A DNA stretch of 64,000 nt from the NCBI RefSeq assembly GCF_004359505.1, contig NZ_SCWE01000001.1, positions 930,001 through 994,000 on the forward strand. The letters are read 5' to 3'. Both the position numbers and the translations under genes were made by a program. Origin of the DNA: Macrococcus hajekii. GTDB lineage: Bacteria; Bacillota; Bacilli; Staphylococcales; Staphylococcaceae. The notes under the pieces are model-generated. The model ran no database searches and had not been told where the DNA came from. It worked only from the letters and a program-made list of their open reading frames with translations. Shown here in pieces: positions 26,413 through 35,688 of the stretch; positions within the stretch are counted from its first letter, which is position 1, and the number at the start of each line of letters is the position of its first letter.

Positions 26413-26607
26413 ATGCAATATATTATGACCTTTGTCTGGGCATTTATCCTTGTCCATATGATTAATTTCGTCCTTATGAGTTTAGGCGGCGGGCAAGACC
26501 TGAACCTGGTAACAGCGAGCATCATGTCAGTTGTATTTGCTGTTCTGGCGCTGATTATAACAGCACTTATTCCAGATGACCCTATCCCGACTCATCATCA
26601 TCACTAA
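26413..26607 (+). CDS. yjzD: YjzD-like small membrane protein (DUF2929)
   Basis: A 64-residue protein with two membrane helices (residues 3-24 and 33-54) and a histidine-rich tail (PIPTHHHH). It matches the DUF2929/YjzD family, a neighbour of med and fabH in Bacillus. Start ATG 26413 follows GGGGGAT; a TTG at 26398 would add five residues. Function unknown. The histidine tail could bind metal, but this is speculative. Confidence 0.75.
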   Translation: MQYIMTFVWAFILVHMINFVLMSLGGGQDLNLVTASIMSVVFAVLALIITALIPDDPIPTHHHH

Positions 26608-26639
26608 AAAAACCACAGTAGCGCTGCTACTGTGGTTTT
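26605..26639. terminator. Bidirectional terminator between yjzD and clpB
   Basis: AAAACCACAGTAGC pairs with GCTACTGTGGTTTT, with A/T runs on both sides. Confidence 0.88.
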
Positions 26640-26642
26640 CAT

Positions 26643-29231
26643 TTATTCGAGCGTAATATCTAGTTGACCCTCTACAAGCGATACATGTACTTTTGTACCT
26701 TCAGCCATGTCGTTCTGCAATAAGAGACGAGCGACAGGAGTCTCAATATGGCGCTGTACAAATCGTTTAAGAGGTCTTGCACCAAATTCAGGCTGATAGG
26801 CTTCTTCAGCCACCCATTTTTTAACAGCATCATCCACTATGACAGTCATATGCTGATCCATCAGTCTGCGGTTGAGCTGATCAACAATTTTATCCACAAT
26901 ATAAGTCATATCATCTGCACTTAGTGGTTTAAATAATACAATATCATCCATGCGGTTCAGAATTTCAGGTTTGAAATAGCTATGAAGTGCTGTATCGACA
27001 GATTGACGAGCGTCATCAGTAATCTCACCGTCTTCAATACCATTCAGTAAGTACTGTGAACCAATATTACTTGTCATGATAATAATTGTATTCTTGAAGT
27101 CAACGATACGTCCTTTTGAGTCAGTCAGTCGCCCTTCATCCAAGAGTTGCAAGAGTACATTAAAGACATCGCTATGCGCCTTCTCTACTTCATCCAGCAG
27201 AATAACGGAATATGGCTGACGGCGGACCGCTTCAGTCAGCTGGCCACCCTCTTCATAACCGACATAGCCGGGAGGGGCACCAATCAATCGTGCAACTGCA
27301 TGTTTTTCCATATATTCACTCATATCAATACGAATCATATGTTTCTCTGAATCGAACATCGTACTTGCCAGTGCCTTAGCAAGCTCTGTCTTACCGACCC
27401 CTGTCGGTCCAAGGAAGAGGAAGCTGCCAATCGGGCGATTCGGGTCTTTAATGCCAGCACGGGCACGAACGACAGCATCTGCCACTAAATCAACCGCTTC
27501 ATCCTGTCCGACGACACGCTCATGCAGGATATCAGATAGTTTAAGTAATTTTTCTTTTTCTGTTTCAACCAGCTTACTGACCGGAATACCCGTCCACTGG
27601 GAGACGATATAGCCGATTTCTTCATCTGTCACCACTTCACGGATAAGACGGTCTGTTCCTTTTGTCTCCTGCTGAAATTCAGCTTCAAGCTGTGCCAGTT
27701 CTTTTTCAATTTCAGGAATTTTTCCGTACTGCAGTTCTGATGCTTTTGCAAGATCATAATTATTCTGTGCTTCTTCAAGCTGAGTACGATACTGATCCAG
27801 TTCAGAACGTTTTTCCTGAACGACCTGAATTTGTGATTTTTCTTTTTCAACTTTAGCTGCCAGAATCTGCTGCTTCTCTTTTTCATCTGCCAGTTCTTTC
27901 TGCAGCTCATTAAGACGTACTTGACTCGCACTATCTTCTTCGTTCTTCAATGCTTTCTCTTCAATTTCCAGCTGTAGAACACGACGATTTACTGCATCCA
28001 GTTCTGTTGGCTTAGATCCCATTTCTGTTCGGATAGTCGCACAGGCCTGATCGACCAGGTCAATCGCCTTATCCGGCAGGAAACGGTCTGTAATATAACG
28101 ATCCGATAATTCTGCTGCTGCCACGAGCGCTCTGTCCTGGATACGTACACCGTGATAAACTTCATAACGTTCCTTTAAACCACGTAAAATTGAAACCGTA
28201 TCTTCTACATCCGGCTCTGCTACCTGTACTTTCTGGAAACGTCGTTCAAGTGCTGAGTCTTTCTCGATGTACTGACGATATTCATTCAATGTCGTCGCAC
28301 CGATACAATGTAATTCACCACGTGCAAGCATCGGTTTAAGCATATTACCGGCATCCATCGCACCATCTGTCTTACCGGCTCCGACCAGCATATGGATCTC
28401 ATCAATAAACAGAATGATGTCTCCGTCGCTTTCCTTCACTTCTTTCAGAACGGCTTTAAGACGCTCTTCGAATTCACCGCGGAATTTAGCCCCTGCTACG
28501 AGAGCACTGAGATCAAGCTCAAAAATAGTTTTATTGAGCAGTGAATCCGGTACATCTTTTCGGACGATACGCTGCGCTAATCCTTCAACAATAGCTGTTT
28601 TACCGACACCCGGTTCACCGATAAGGATCGGATTATTTTTCGTTTTACGACTTAAAATACGAATAGCATTACGGACTTCCTCGTCGCGACCGATGACTGG
28701 ATCCATCTTACCGTTACGCACTTCCTCCACCAGGTCACGCCCATATTTTTTCAATACTTCATACTGTACTTCCGGATTTTGACTCGTCACATGATTTCCT
28801 CCTCTGATCTGAGTAATGATCTCTTTAATTACGTCCTGTTTATTACCGACAAAGTCACGTGTCAGACCATGCTGACTCACTGCAGCAAGAATCAAGTGCT
28901 CCACTGATAGAAAGTCATCAGACATTTCTGACTGTATCTTATCCGCCTGCTGCATCAGCTGATTGAGATTGTTACTTAAGTACTGCCCGTACTGCATATT
29001 GTCTCCGCTGACTGCCGGCATACTATTCAGCTTTTCTTCCAGCTGACTGCGGTATTGCTTCATATCTAAATGCGCACGCTCAAAGACTGTCGCTAACATA
29101 CTGTCCTGTGTATCTGCAAAATGCAATAGCATACTTTCAGGTTCAATGGTCTGCATCTTGCGTTCCACAGCATCATTCTGTGCCGCTTCAACAGCCGTCT
29201 GAACATTATATGTCATTTTATCTGCATTCAT
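26643..29231 (-). CDS. clpB: ClpB disaggregase
   Basis: An 862-residue AAA+ chaperone that resolubilises aggregates with DnaK. An N-domain (residues ~5-145) precedes the first ATPase (Walker [14 protein letters not shown], Walker [16 protein letters not shown]), the ~100-residue coiled-coil M domain ([19 protein letters not shown] onwards), and the second ATPase ([15 protein letters not shown]). There is no ClpP-binding IGF loop, which separates it from ClpC/ClpX. ATG 29231 is six bases after GAGGTG. A perfect CtsR operator lies just upstream. Confidence 0.97.
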   Translation of the reverse strand: MNADKMTYNVQTAVEAAQNDAVERKMQTIEPESMLLHFADTQDSMLATVFERAHLDMKQYRSQLEEKLNSMPAVSGDNMQYGQYLSNNLNQLMQQADKIQSEMSDDFLSVEHLILAAVSQHGLTRDFVGNKQDVIKEIITQIRGGNHVTSQNPEVQYEVLKKYGRDLVEEVRNGKMDPVIGRDEEVRNAIRILSRKTKNNPILIGEPGVGKTAIVEGLAQRIVRKDVPDSLLNKTIFELDLSALVAGAKFRGEFEERLKAVLKEVKESDGDIILFIDEIHMLVGAGKTDGAMDAGNMLKPMLARGELHCIGATTLNEYRQYIEKDSALERRFQKVQVAEPDVEDTVSILRGLKERYEVYHGVRIQDRALVAAAELSDRYITDRFLPDKAIDLVDQACATIRTEMGSKPTELDAVNRRVLQLEIEEKALKNEEDSASQVRLNELQKELADEKEKQQILAAKVEKEKSQIQVVQEKRSELDQYRTQLEEAQNNYDLAKASELQYGKIPEIEKELAQLEAEFQQETKGTDRLIREVVTDEEIGYIVSQWTGIPVSKLVETEKEKLLKLSDILHERVVGQDEAVDLVADAVVRARAGIKDPNRPIGSFLFLGPTGVGKTELAKALASTMFDSEKHMIRIDMSEYMEKHAVARLIGAPPGYVGYEEGGQLTEAVRRQPYSVILLDEVEKAHSDVFNVLLQLLDEGRLTDSKGRIVDFKNTIIIMTSNIGSQYLLNGIEDGEITDDARQSVDTALHSYFKPEILNRMDDIVLFKPLSADDMTYIVDKIVDQLNRRLMDQHMTVIVDDAVKKWVAEEAYQPEFGARPLKRFVQRHIETPVARLLLQNDMAEGTKVHVSLVEGQLDITLE

Positions 29232-29247
29232 TATGTTCACCTCTTGT

Positions 29248-29264
29248 TTTGACTATATTTGACC
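29248..29264 (-). promoter_or_regulatory. CtsR operator upstream of clpB
   Basis: TTTGACT-ATA-TTTGACC on the plus strand (GGTCAAATATAGTCAAA on the gene strand) is the tandem heptad with 3-bp spacing recognised by CtsR. It lies 16 bp before the clpB start. No CIRCE element is seen, so control should be by CtsR alone. Confidence 0.88.
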
Positions 29265-29402
29265 TTTAATAATACTATATAACCTTTTATCGTCTTAGAC
29301 AAACATCACGCACTAAAAGAGTGATAGAAAGTGAATAAAGTACGAAGTGTACTACTTTTAGATAAATTCTCTATGTTATAATGAAAAAAAAGGCGGATAG
29401 GG

Positions 29403-30107
29403 ATGGGCAGCATGGTACAGATTAATTTTCATGAAGCGACTAATGTGGTGAATTATATTATGGACCACGGCAAAGAGGAGCATTATGCCCCTCGACAGTT
29501 TATTTATCAGGCAGAGGATCCTGCTGATTATATATATGTTATTAAAAGTGGTATCGTACTGATCAATCGAATGGTAGAAGACGGCAAGGAAATGTCAATG
29601 AAAATGCTGACTCGTCGCTCTATCTTTGGTTCAACAACGCTTTTCTGTGGTCCTAAAAAACATTCACTTTTTGCTAAAGTGAAAACACCTACGAGTGTAT
29701 CTAAACTGAATCTGAAGACATTTGAGACGGCGCTGCTTGAAGATGAAGTCCTCAATTATGAATGGCTGCTCTGGCTGCAGAACGAAAACGATAAAAATGA
29801 ATTTAAAATGCGGGACCTTTTTACTCTTGGCAAAAAAGGCGCACTTTATTCCACATTGATTCGTCTCAGCAATACTTATGGTGTGAAAACAGATGATGGT
29901 ATACTGCTGAATGTTGAATTGACCAATAATGACCTCGCGAATTTATGCGGTACTACCCGTGAAGGGGTCAATCGTATTATCAGCCAGCTGAAAACTGACA
30001 AGATGATCAGCGTCAAAGGGAAATATATTGTGCTGAAAAATATCCAGTATCTCAAAAATGAAATCAACTGTGAAAGCTGCCCCATCAATATTTGTCGAAT
30101 TGAATAA
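29403..30107 (+). CDS. fnr: FNR-type oxygen-sensing regulator with C-terminal cysteine cluster
   Basis: A 234-residue Crp/Fnr protein. The cyclic-nucleotide-like beta roll is at residues ~25-120 (EDPADYIYVIKSGIVLINRM), the dimer helix at ~120-145, and the DNA-binding helix-turn-helix at ~175-205 (LTNNDLANLCGTTREGVNRI). The last residues read NCESCPINICRIE, giving Cys at 223, 226 and 231. That spacing (C-x2-C-x4-C at the extreme C-terminus) is the iron-sulfur site of Bacillus FNR, unlike the N-terminal cluster of E. coli FNR. Likely an anaerobic regulator. ATG 29403 follows AGGCGG; the next ATG is 9 bases on. Confidence 0.82.
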   Translation: MGSMVQINFHEATNVVNYIMDHGKEEHYAPRQFIYQAEDPADYIYVIKSGIVLINRMVEDGKEMSMKMLTRRSIFGSTTLFCGPKKHSLFAKVKTPTSVSKLNLKTFETALLEDEVLNYEWLLWLQNENDKNEFKMRDLFTLGKKGALYSTLIRLSNTYGVKTDDGILLNVELTNNDLANLCGTTREGVNRIISQLKTDKMISVKGKYIVLKNIQYLKNEINCESCPINICRIE

Positions 30108-30175
30108 CTGATTTTTTGGCCATATCACGACGTGCCAATGCTGCTTCCACGTCACGCCGCCCCCGCTTAACACAC

Positions 30176-30206
30176 AAAAACCCTTCGTATAAAAATACGA
30201 GGGGTT
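30176..30206 (-). terminator. Intrinsic terminator after sufT
   Basis: On the minus strand AACCCCTCGTAT pairs with ATACGAAGGGTT and ends in TTTTTG. Confidence 0.8.
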
Positions 30207-30215
30207 ATCTATATT

Positions 30216-30527
30216 CTAGCTTACACCTAACGCAATCTTAGCGTAGCGGCTCATCATCTCTTTACTCCAAGGCGGATTCCAGACGATATTGACTTCCACG
30301 CCTTTCACTTCAGGCAGTTCACCTAACGCTGTTTTCACTTGGTCAATAATCTGAGGGCCCATCGGACAACCCATTGATGTCAATGTCATCTCTACTGTGA
30401 CAATACCATCATCGTCCATATCTACATGATAGACTAATCCCAGATTAATGATGTCGATACCGAGCTCAGGGTCAATCACGTTCTCAAGCGCTCCAAGAAT
30501 GCTATCTTTCATTGCTTCTTCCATTTT
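30216..30527 (-). CDS. sufT: SufT-type iron-sulfur assembly factor (DUF59/MIP18)
   Basis: A 103-residue single-domain MIP18-family protein that helps mature Fe-S enzymes. Signatures are VIDPELGIDIINLGLVYHVD and the reactive cysteine in TLTSMGCPMGPQIIDQVKTA, with the ending VNIVWNPPWSKEMMS. Start ATG 30527 follows AAGGAG; the frame opens at 30542. It faces the FNR gene tail to tail, an Fe-S protein that could be a client. Confidence 0.9.
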   Translation of the reverse strand, partial: KMEEAMKDSILGALENVIDPELGIDIINLGLVYHVDMDDDGIVTVEMTLTSMGCPMGPQIIDQVKTALGELPEVKGVEVNIVWNPPWSKEMMSRYAKIALGVS

Positions 30528-30619
30528 ACACACTCCTTCCATCTCTTACGTCAACTATATCAAATTTGTTAACTTACGCCAATTAAATGATATGATAGTG
30601 ACAGAAAGGATGGACTTAA

Positions 30620-31429
30620 ATGACAGAAAAACATTTAATTTGCCTCGATCTCGACGGCACATTACTGACCGATGATAAAACAGTATTACCTTATACTAAA
30701 CAAATTCTAGCACAGCTCAAAAAAGAAGGGCATGAGGTCATCATCTCTACTGGTCGGCCTTATCGTGCTAGTGAAAGCTACTATCATGAGCTCGGACTTG
30801 ATGCACCTATCGTCAACTTCAACGGCGCATTTATTCACCATCCGACAGATGACAGCTTTAAAGAAGTACATTCTCCGCTTGACCTGGATATTGCTCGGGA
30901 TATTTTTAAGCACGTTGAACATTTGAATATTCAGAATATCATTGCTGAAGTGAAAGATAACGTCTTCTTACATTATCATGATGAATTACTTTTTGAAGGC
31001 TTCAGCATGGGTAATCCGATTGTTAAAAGTGGCGATCTATCCATGAATCTGCAGGAATGTCCGACGAGTATCCTCATTCAGGCAGAAGAACAGCATGTGC
31101 CGGCCATTCGCGCCCATTTAAGCGACGTCTATGCCGAACAGATTGAACATCGACGCTGGGGTGCGCCTTATCCGGTTATTGAGCTCGTTCGTACGGGCAT
31201 CAGTAAGGCAGTCGGCATTCAATATATCTCAGAATATCTGAATATCAAGCAGGAGAATATCATTGCTTTCGGTGACGAAGACAATGATTTTGAAATGATC
31301 GAGTATGCAGGTACAGGGGTGGCAATGGGTAATGCAATCCAAGCTCTTAAAGAAAAAGCGGATACCATCACTTTATCTAACGATGAAGACGGTATTGGTC
31401 AGTTTCTGGCGCAGTATTTTAATATATAG
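30620..31429 (+). CDS. HAD-family phosphatase (Cof type)
   Basis: A 269-residue haloacid-dehalogenase hydrolase with a C2 cap. The nucleophile motif ICLDLDGTLLTDDKTVLP is at residues 6-23, motif II ISTGR at ~41-45, and motif IV FGDEDNDFEMIEYAGTGVAM near 210-230. Cof-type enzymes act on sugar phosphates, FMN or similar; the substrate is not predictable. Fourteen bases separate it from cdr, so the two are probably cotranscribed. Confidence 0.9.
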   Translation: MTEKHLICLDLDGTLLTDDKTVLPYTKQILAQLKKEGHEVIISTGRPYRASESYYHELGLDAPIVNFNGAFIHHPTDDSFKEVHSPLDLDIARDIFKHVEHLNIQNIIAEVKDNVFLHYHDELLFEGFSMGNPIVKSGDLSMNLQECPTSILIQAEEQHVPAIRAHLSDVYAEQIEHRRWGAPYPVIELVRTGISKAVGIQYISEYLNIKQENIIAFGDEDNDFEMIEYAGTGVAMGNAIQALKEKADTITLSNDEDGIGQFLAQYFNI

Positions 31430-31443
31430 GAGCTGAAAATCGA

Positions 31444-32760
31444 ATGAAAATCATTATAGTCGGTGCCGTTGCCGGTGGTGCAACTGTAGCCTCACAGATC
31501 AGACGTACGTTACCTGATGCTGAAATTACAGTCTACGAAAAAGGACGAGATATGAGTTTCGCGAATTGCGGACTTCCATATTATCTCGGTAATGAAGTAC
31601 AGGAACGCAACGATCTCTTACAGGCTTCTGCCGCTTCATTTAAGCACAAAAAAGAAATCACAGTCAAACTCTATCATGAAATCACAGCGGTGGATACAGA
31701 TGACCAGTCAGTCACTATTTATGACCACTTAAATGGTGAAACATCTACTGATCATTATGATAAGCTGATTCTCAGCCCGGGATGCCAGGCTATCAGATTA
31801 CCTCAGTTACAGGGCTCTGACATCTCATTCCCAGTCCGTACGCTTGAAGATACGGACATCATTGAGCAGCATATCGAGAAACAAAATGTCTCAAATGTTC
31901 TCGTAATCGGTGCGGGTTATATCAGTCTTGAAATGGTTGAAAACCTTAAGCATCGCGGTCTTGACGTAACACTCCTGCACCGCAACGAACGATTACTAAA
32001 AACGATGGATGCACAGTTCCTTCCTCATTTAACCAAAATTATAGATGACCAGAACATCAAGTTGCAGCTGAACGATGAAGTGGCATCTATAGACGGCCAG
32101 GCAGTGACTTTCAAATCAGGTCTTACATCAACTTATGATCTGATCATTGAAGCAGTAGGTATCGAACCTAATACTGAGTTCCTGCAAGACAGTGGAATTG
32201 AACTGAATGACAAAGGCTACATTAAAACGGATGCTTTCTTTCAGGCATCAGCACAGAATGTTTTTGCACTCGGTGACGCCATTGAAACATTTTATCGTCA
32301 TACCGGTGAAAAAACGACGATTGCTCTCGCTTGGGGTGCACATCGTGCTGCAGCCATGATTGCCGCTCATCTCGCTGGAGACAGACAGCCATTCCAGGGT
32401 CTGCTCGGCACTAATATTATCCGCTTCTTCGATCATGCTATTGCCAGTGTCGGCATCAGTGAACAGGAAGTTGAAAATTATGATGCGATGCAGATGACAT
32501 TCAATCAATATCCTCATGCCCGCTATATGGAACAGGCACATCCGATGCACATCTCTGTCTACTACCGTGCTGATAACCGCCAGATTCTACGCGCCTGCTT
32601 CTTCGGCAAGCAAGGGGTCGATAAACGTGTCGATATCATAGCCACTGCGATGATCAATGGTATGACTGTCGATGACCTGAAAGATATTGAAATTGCCTAT
32701 GCACCGCCTTTCTCTTCACCAAAAGATATTATCAATATGATTGGCTATCGTGCCAAATAA
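31444..32760 (+). CDS. cdr: Coenzyme A disulfide reductase
   Basis: A 438-residue FAD/NADPH enzyme reducing CoA disulfide in organisms that use CoA instead of glutathione as major thiol. The FAD site IVGAVAGGATVASQIRR is at the N-terminus, the single active cysteine at ~43 in SFANCGLPYYLGNEV, the NADPH fold at VLVIGAGYISLEMVENLKHR, and the second FAD motif at NVFALGDAIETFYRHTGEKT. The C-terminal dimer domain is complete. It fits the Spx/YjbH thiol-stress setting of the region. Confidence 0.95.
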   Translation: MKIIIVGAVAGGATVASQIRRTLPDAEITVYEKGRDMSFANCGLPYYLGNEVQERNDLLQASAASFKHKKEITVKLYHEITAVDTDDQSVTIYDHLNGETSTDHYDKLILSPGCQAIRLPQLQGSDISFPVRTLEDTDIIEQHIEKQNVSNVLVIGAGYISLEMVENLKHRGLDVTLLHRNERLLKTMDAQFLPHLTKIIDDQNIKLQLNDEVASIDGQAVTFKSGLTSTYDLIIEAVGIEPNTEFLQDSGIELNDKGYIKTDAFFQASAQNVFALGDAIETFYRHTGEKTTIALAWGAHRAAAMIAAHLAGDRQPFQGLLGTNIIRFFDHAIASVGISEQEVENYDAMQMTFNQYPHARYMEQAHPMHISVYYRADNRQILRACFFGKQGVDKRVDIIATAMINGMTVDDLKDIEIAYAPPFSSPKDIINMIGYRAK

Positions 32761-32795
32761 ATAAAGATGTGCCGGCTGGCACATCTTTATTTATT
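32761..32795. terminator. Bidirectional terminator between cdr and the amylase-like gene
   Basis: AAAGATGTGCC pairs with GGCACATCTTT around GGCT, with A/T runs on both sides; it overlaps the stop of the minus-strand gene. Confidence 0.85.
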
Positions 32796-34169
32796 TCGTT
32801 TGGATTTACGCACTGCAAGTATAATAAATGTAGTGAACAGAATAATGATTGCTGCTGAAGCAATAATATAACCTAAGTTCAGCCCTCGTTCATCTACGAC
32901 AGCGTATAATTCTGCTTCCTCACGGTTAGTAATGAGATTGTATTTTCCGTCTTTCTCATGAATCGCATCTCCGATCAATAATCCGTTCAGCATTTTACCT
33001 CTCGGAACGACGTCTTCACCTAATGCTATCTTAGTCGCCTTACTCGTATTATTGAGGTTATAGATAAAGTCTACTTTATCCGTATCATAATGAATAACCT
33101 GGCTACCTTCTTTATTCATTAATACCTTCATTTTACCATCAAACATTTCACGATATTTATCGTATACACCTGCAGTTGTTTTTAAATAGTCCGTGACTTC
33201 TTTCTCAGTTCTGAAGTCCAGAAGCTGATGCATCTCAGGCATATCGCCACCATTCATTGCGATCTCAGTACCGTAAGTCATACTCATCGGCTGCTTCTGA
33301 CTAAGGAGGAAGCTCATGAGCAGTTTAATACGCGTACCTGGGAACATATTTTCATCGGCAGCATATTTTGTAAAACGCTGCATGAAGAAGTGGTCTGCAG
33401 CAAGGAGTTCATCCGAGGCAAATGGGCCCGGCAGTGGCTGATCGGTATTCTTAAAACCATTTGCCAGTTTCAGCGTTGTTTCTTCCTTCTGGACATAATC
33501 GAAATGAGTCGCCTGATTGCCCTTATTCAGAATAGCGATATTCATCGGCAGGTCCGGCAGTAGTCGCTCTGCATCGAGATTATTCTGCAGCGCATATATA
33601 GACAGACCGTCGACGTCATAGCGATCTGCAAAGTCAGTCATTTTCTCTTTATAAAGTCGCTGATTCTGCTGGTCATGCAGATCAATAATCGGCGTATCCC
33701 CGAAATATTTCTTCTGATAGCTGTTCATTGAAACAGACTGTGTCTGCGTAAAGTCATCCGTCGCTATCGTCGGCATATCAACGACGATCTTCATTCCTTT
33801 AGCATGTACTTCTTTAATCAATGCTTTAAACTCTTTTTCGCCGCCGTAGACATCATCAATTTTGTCATATGATTTGATTTTATAACCTAGATAATCATTC
33901 TGCTCATGTTCAAAAATAGGAGACAGATGAATCACATTGAAGCCCATATCCTTGATATAGTCCAGCTTAGACTGTATCCCCTGAAAATCTCCCCCATATG
34001 GCAGACGATTATTCTTGTCATTGATGATATGTGCATTGTTTTTCTCTGTTCCGTTCATAAAGCGGTCGACTATCAGACTGTATATTCTCGGCTGCGATTT
34101 CACTTCTGCCTGTACCGGAGTGGATGTCAGCATTAGAACTGTCATTAAAAGTATCCCTATTTTTTTCAT
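32787..34169 (-). CDS. Amylase-like (GH13-type) membrane-anchored protein with degenerate active site
   Basis: A 460-residue exported protein. A signal peptide (residues 1-22, ending VQAE) leads into an alpha-amylase-like barrel: RIYSLIVDRFMNGTEKNN, GGDFQGIQSKLDYIKDMGFN, VIHLSPIF. A C-terminal helix (~428-450, IIASAAIIILFTTFIILAV) and basic tail anchor it. The four GH13 catalytic regions are not intact: the DVVxNH region reads IVVDMPTIAT, the nucleophile region reads VDGLSIYALQ, the acid/base region reads IAILNKGN, and NHD is replaced near LLDFRTEK. It is probably non-catalytic or has changed activity. Start ATG 34169 follows GAGGG. Confidence 0.75.
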   Translation of the reverse strand: MKKIGILLMTVLMLTSTPVQAEVKSQPRIYSLIVDRFMNGTEKNNAHIINDKNNRLPYGGDFQGIQSKLDYIKDMGFNVIHLSPIFEHEQNDYLGYKIKSYDKIDDVYGGEKEFKALIKEVHAKGMKIVVDMPTIATDDFTQTQSVSMNSYQKKYFGDTPIIDLHDQQNQRLYKEKMTDFADRYDVDGLSIYALQNNLDAERLLPDLPMNIAILNKGNQATHFDYVQKEETTLKLANGFKNTDQPLPGPFASDELLAADHFFMQRFTKYAADENMFPGTRIKLLMSFLLSQKQPMSMTYGTEIAMNGGDMPEMHQLLDFRTEKEVTDYLKTTAGVYDKYREMFDGKMKVLMNKEGSQVIHYDTDKVDFIYNLNNTSKATKIALGEDVVPRGKMLNGLLIGDAIHEKDGKYNLITNREEAELYAVVDERGLNLGYIIASAAIIILFTTFIILAVRKSKRNK

Positions 34170-34251
34170 CAGTATCCCTCTATTCATTTAATACTTTAAA
34201 TTATACTTGAATAGAGAGAAAAAGTGGCTTAATTCATAAAAAGTTCATAAG

Positions 34252-34278
34252 AAAAAGCTGATTCCGAGGAATCAGCTT
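34252..34278 (-). terminator. Intrinsic terminator after yisL
   Basis: AAGCTGATTCC pairs with GGAATCAGCTT and runs into five T on the minus strand. Confidence 0.85.
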
Positions 34279-34654
34279 AGTTGAACAGCGCTGTAATAGG
34301 TCCCATCGGTAAATAGATACCCATACCGATTGTTAAAATTGTGAATAGAATGACCAGAAAGAAGAAATTACGAGAAGGCTTCTTCTTTTTCTTTCTTGCA
34401 AGTGTCATTTCCATCAGTCCAACTGTAATCAGACCTAATAAAAATTTAATGCCGTATTGAGCTGCCATATCGCCGCCCATTGTCTGGAAGAAAATCACTG
34501 CGCCACTGATTAGAGTCAGTAAAATAAATAATCTTAAGACCATATGAAGTGGTTTAAAATATCGGCTCGGTCCTTGACGGTCAGAGAAATTCTCATATGC
34601 TGCGAAAAACAGAATAATTGCTAAGATCCAGCTTAAAATATGAAGATGTAACAT
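34277..34654 (-). CDS. yisL: YisL/UPF0344 family membrane protein
   Basis: A 125-residue protein with four membrane helices and a Lys-rich loop (LARKKKKKPSRN). The beginning HLHILSWILAIILFFAAYEN and the GIKFLLGLITVGLMEMTLAR segment are typical of the YisL/DUF1516 family. Function unknown. It lies between the amylase-like gene and the fumarylacetoacetate-hydrolase gene, each with its own terminator, so it is likely monocistronic. Confidence 0.85.
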   Translation of the reverse strand: MLHLHILSWILAIILFFAAYENFSDRQGPSRYFKPLHMVLRLFILLTLISGAVIFFQTMGGDMAAQYGIKFLLGLITVGLMEMTLARKKKKKPSRNFFFLVILFTILTIGMGIYLPMGPITALFN

Positions 34655-34703
34655 ATATATCCTCCTTTCGTGATATTTACTATCAGTTTAACATAACTAT
34701 AAA

Positions 34704-34733
34704 TAAAAAAGAAAAGAGCTGATGCTCTTTTCT
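34704..34733 (-). terminator. Intrinsic terminator after the FAH-family gene
   Basis: GAAAAGAGC pairs with GCTCTTTTC around TGAT, followed by a T-run on the minus strand. Confidence 0.82.
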
Positions 34734-34744
34734 GATATTACCCC

Positions 34745-35644
34745 TTATTCAGCCACTGTATTCGCAAGTGTACCAATACCATCAATCGTAATTTTGATTT
34801 CATCACCTGACTTCAAGTATACTGGCGGCTGCATGCCAGCACCTACACCATTCGGCGTACCTGTCGCGATAATATCCCCTGGATGCAAAGCGATATATTT
34901 TGAAACTTCCGCAATCAGGTCATCGATTTTTAGCATCATATCTGCTGTATTGCCATCTTGACGGATTTCATTATTGACCTTCGTGATAATATTAACGTTT
35001 TCCGGCGTCGGCAACTCATCTTTAGTAACGATATATGGACCCATCGGACAGCCGCCAATCAGACTTTTGCTGAGAAACGCCTGCTGGTGTTCCCTTTGTA
35101 AGTCACGCGCTGTAATATCATTAACAATCGTATAGCCGTAGATATAATCTAATGCCAGTCCTTTAGGAATCTGATGACCATATTTACCGATCACGATTCC
35201 CAGTTCGCCTTCATAATCGAGTTGAGATGTTACATCTGCATGGAGAGGAATCGTATTGCCGTCTCCCACTAAACTTGACGGTGCCTTCGTGAATACATAC
35301 AGGCTATCAGCTTCATTGTTCAGTTCTTCAGCATGCTTCTTATAATTACGTCCTACAGCAATAACATTATTTGTCGGTGTGACAGGTGGCAGAAACTTGA
35401 TCGCTGTAAAAGGGGCTTTGAATGATTCCTTATCGCTGCTCTTTTGTGCTTCAGCAACAACTTTACGCACTGCCTCCTGGAAATCAATCTCTGCATTCTG
35501 CTGCAGACCTTGCAGCAATGTATGAGGATAGGCCTCAGAACCAAATGCTTCAAATACTTTCGGTAAAATCCATGCCGCTTCTTCACGCTTTACTTTTACA
35601 CCGTATGTTTGATTGCCTTGATATTCAAATGACAGAAATTTCAT
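34745..35644 (-). CDS. Fumarylacetoacetate hydrolase family protein
   Basis: A 299-residue FAH-fold protein. The metal-binding and catalytic segments are present: [28 protein letters not shown] with the two acidic ligands, [20 protein letters not shown], and [15 protein letters not shown]. The family includes acylpyruvate hydrolases and oxaloacetate decarboxylases; the staphylococcal homolog beside addA has no settled substrate. Start ATG 35644 follows AAGGAG by eight bases. It is 44 bp after the unknown membrane gene downstream of addA. Confidence 0.88.
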   Translation of the reverse strand: MKFLSFEYQGNQTYGVKVKREEAAWILPKVFEAFGSEAYPHTLLQGLQQNAEIDFQEAVRKVVAEAQKSSDKESFKAPFTAIKFLPPVTPTNNVIAVGRNYKKHAEELNNEADSLYVFTKAPSSLVGDGNTIPLHADVTSQLDYEGELGIVIGKYGHQIPKGLALDYIYGYTIVNDITARDLQREHQQAFLSKSLIGGCPMGPYIVTKDELPTPENVNIITKVNNEIRQDGNTADMMLKIDDLIAEVSKYIALHPGDIIATGTPNGVGAGMQPPVYLKSGDEIKITIDGIGTLANTVAE

Positions 35645-35688
35645 ATAAGTCACTCCTTCTATGTTTATCTAACATTATACAGAATATT

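Noticed and set aside
28414..28782. 122-codon plus-strand frame antisense to clpB
   Set aside because: Ser/Arg-rich mirror of ClpB codons with no ribosome site or family match.
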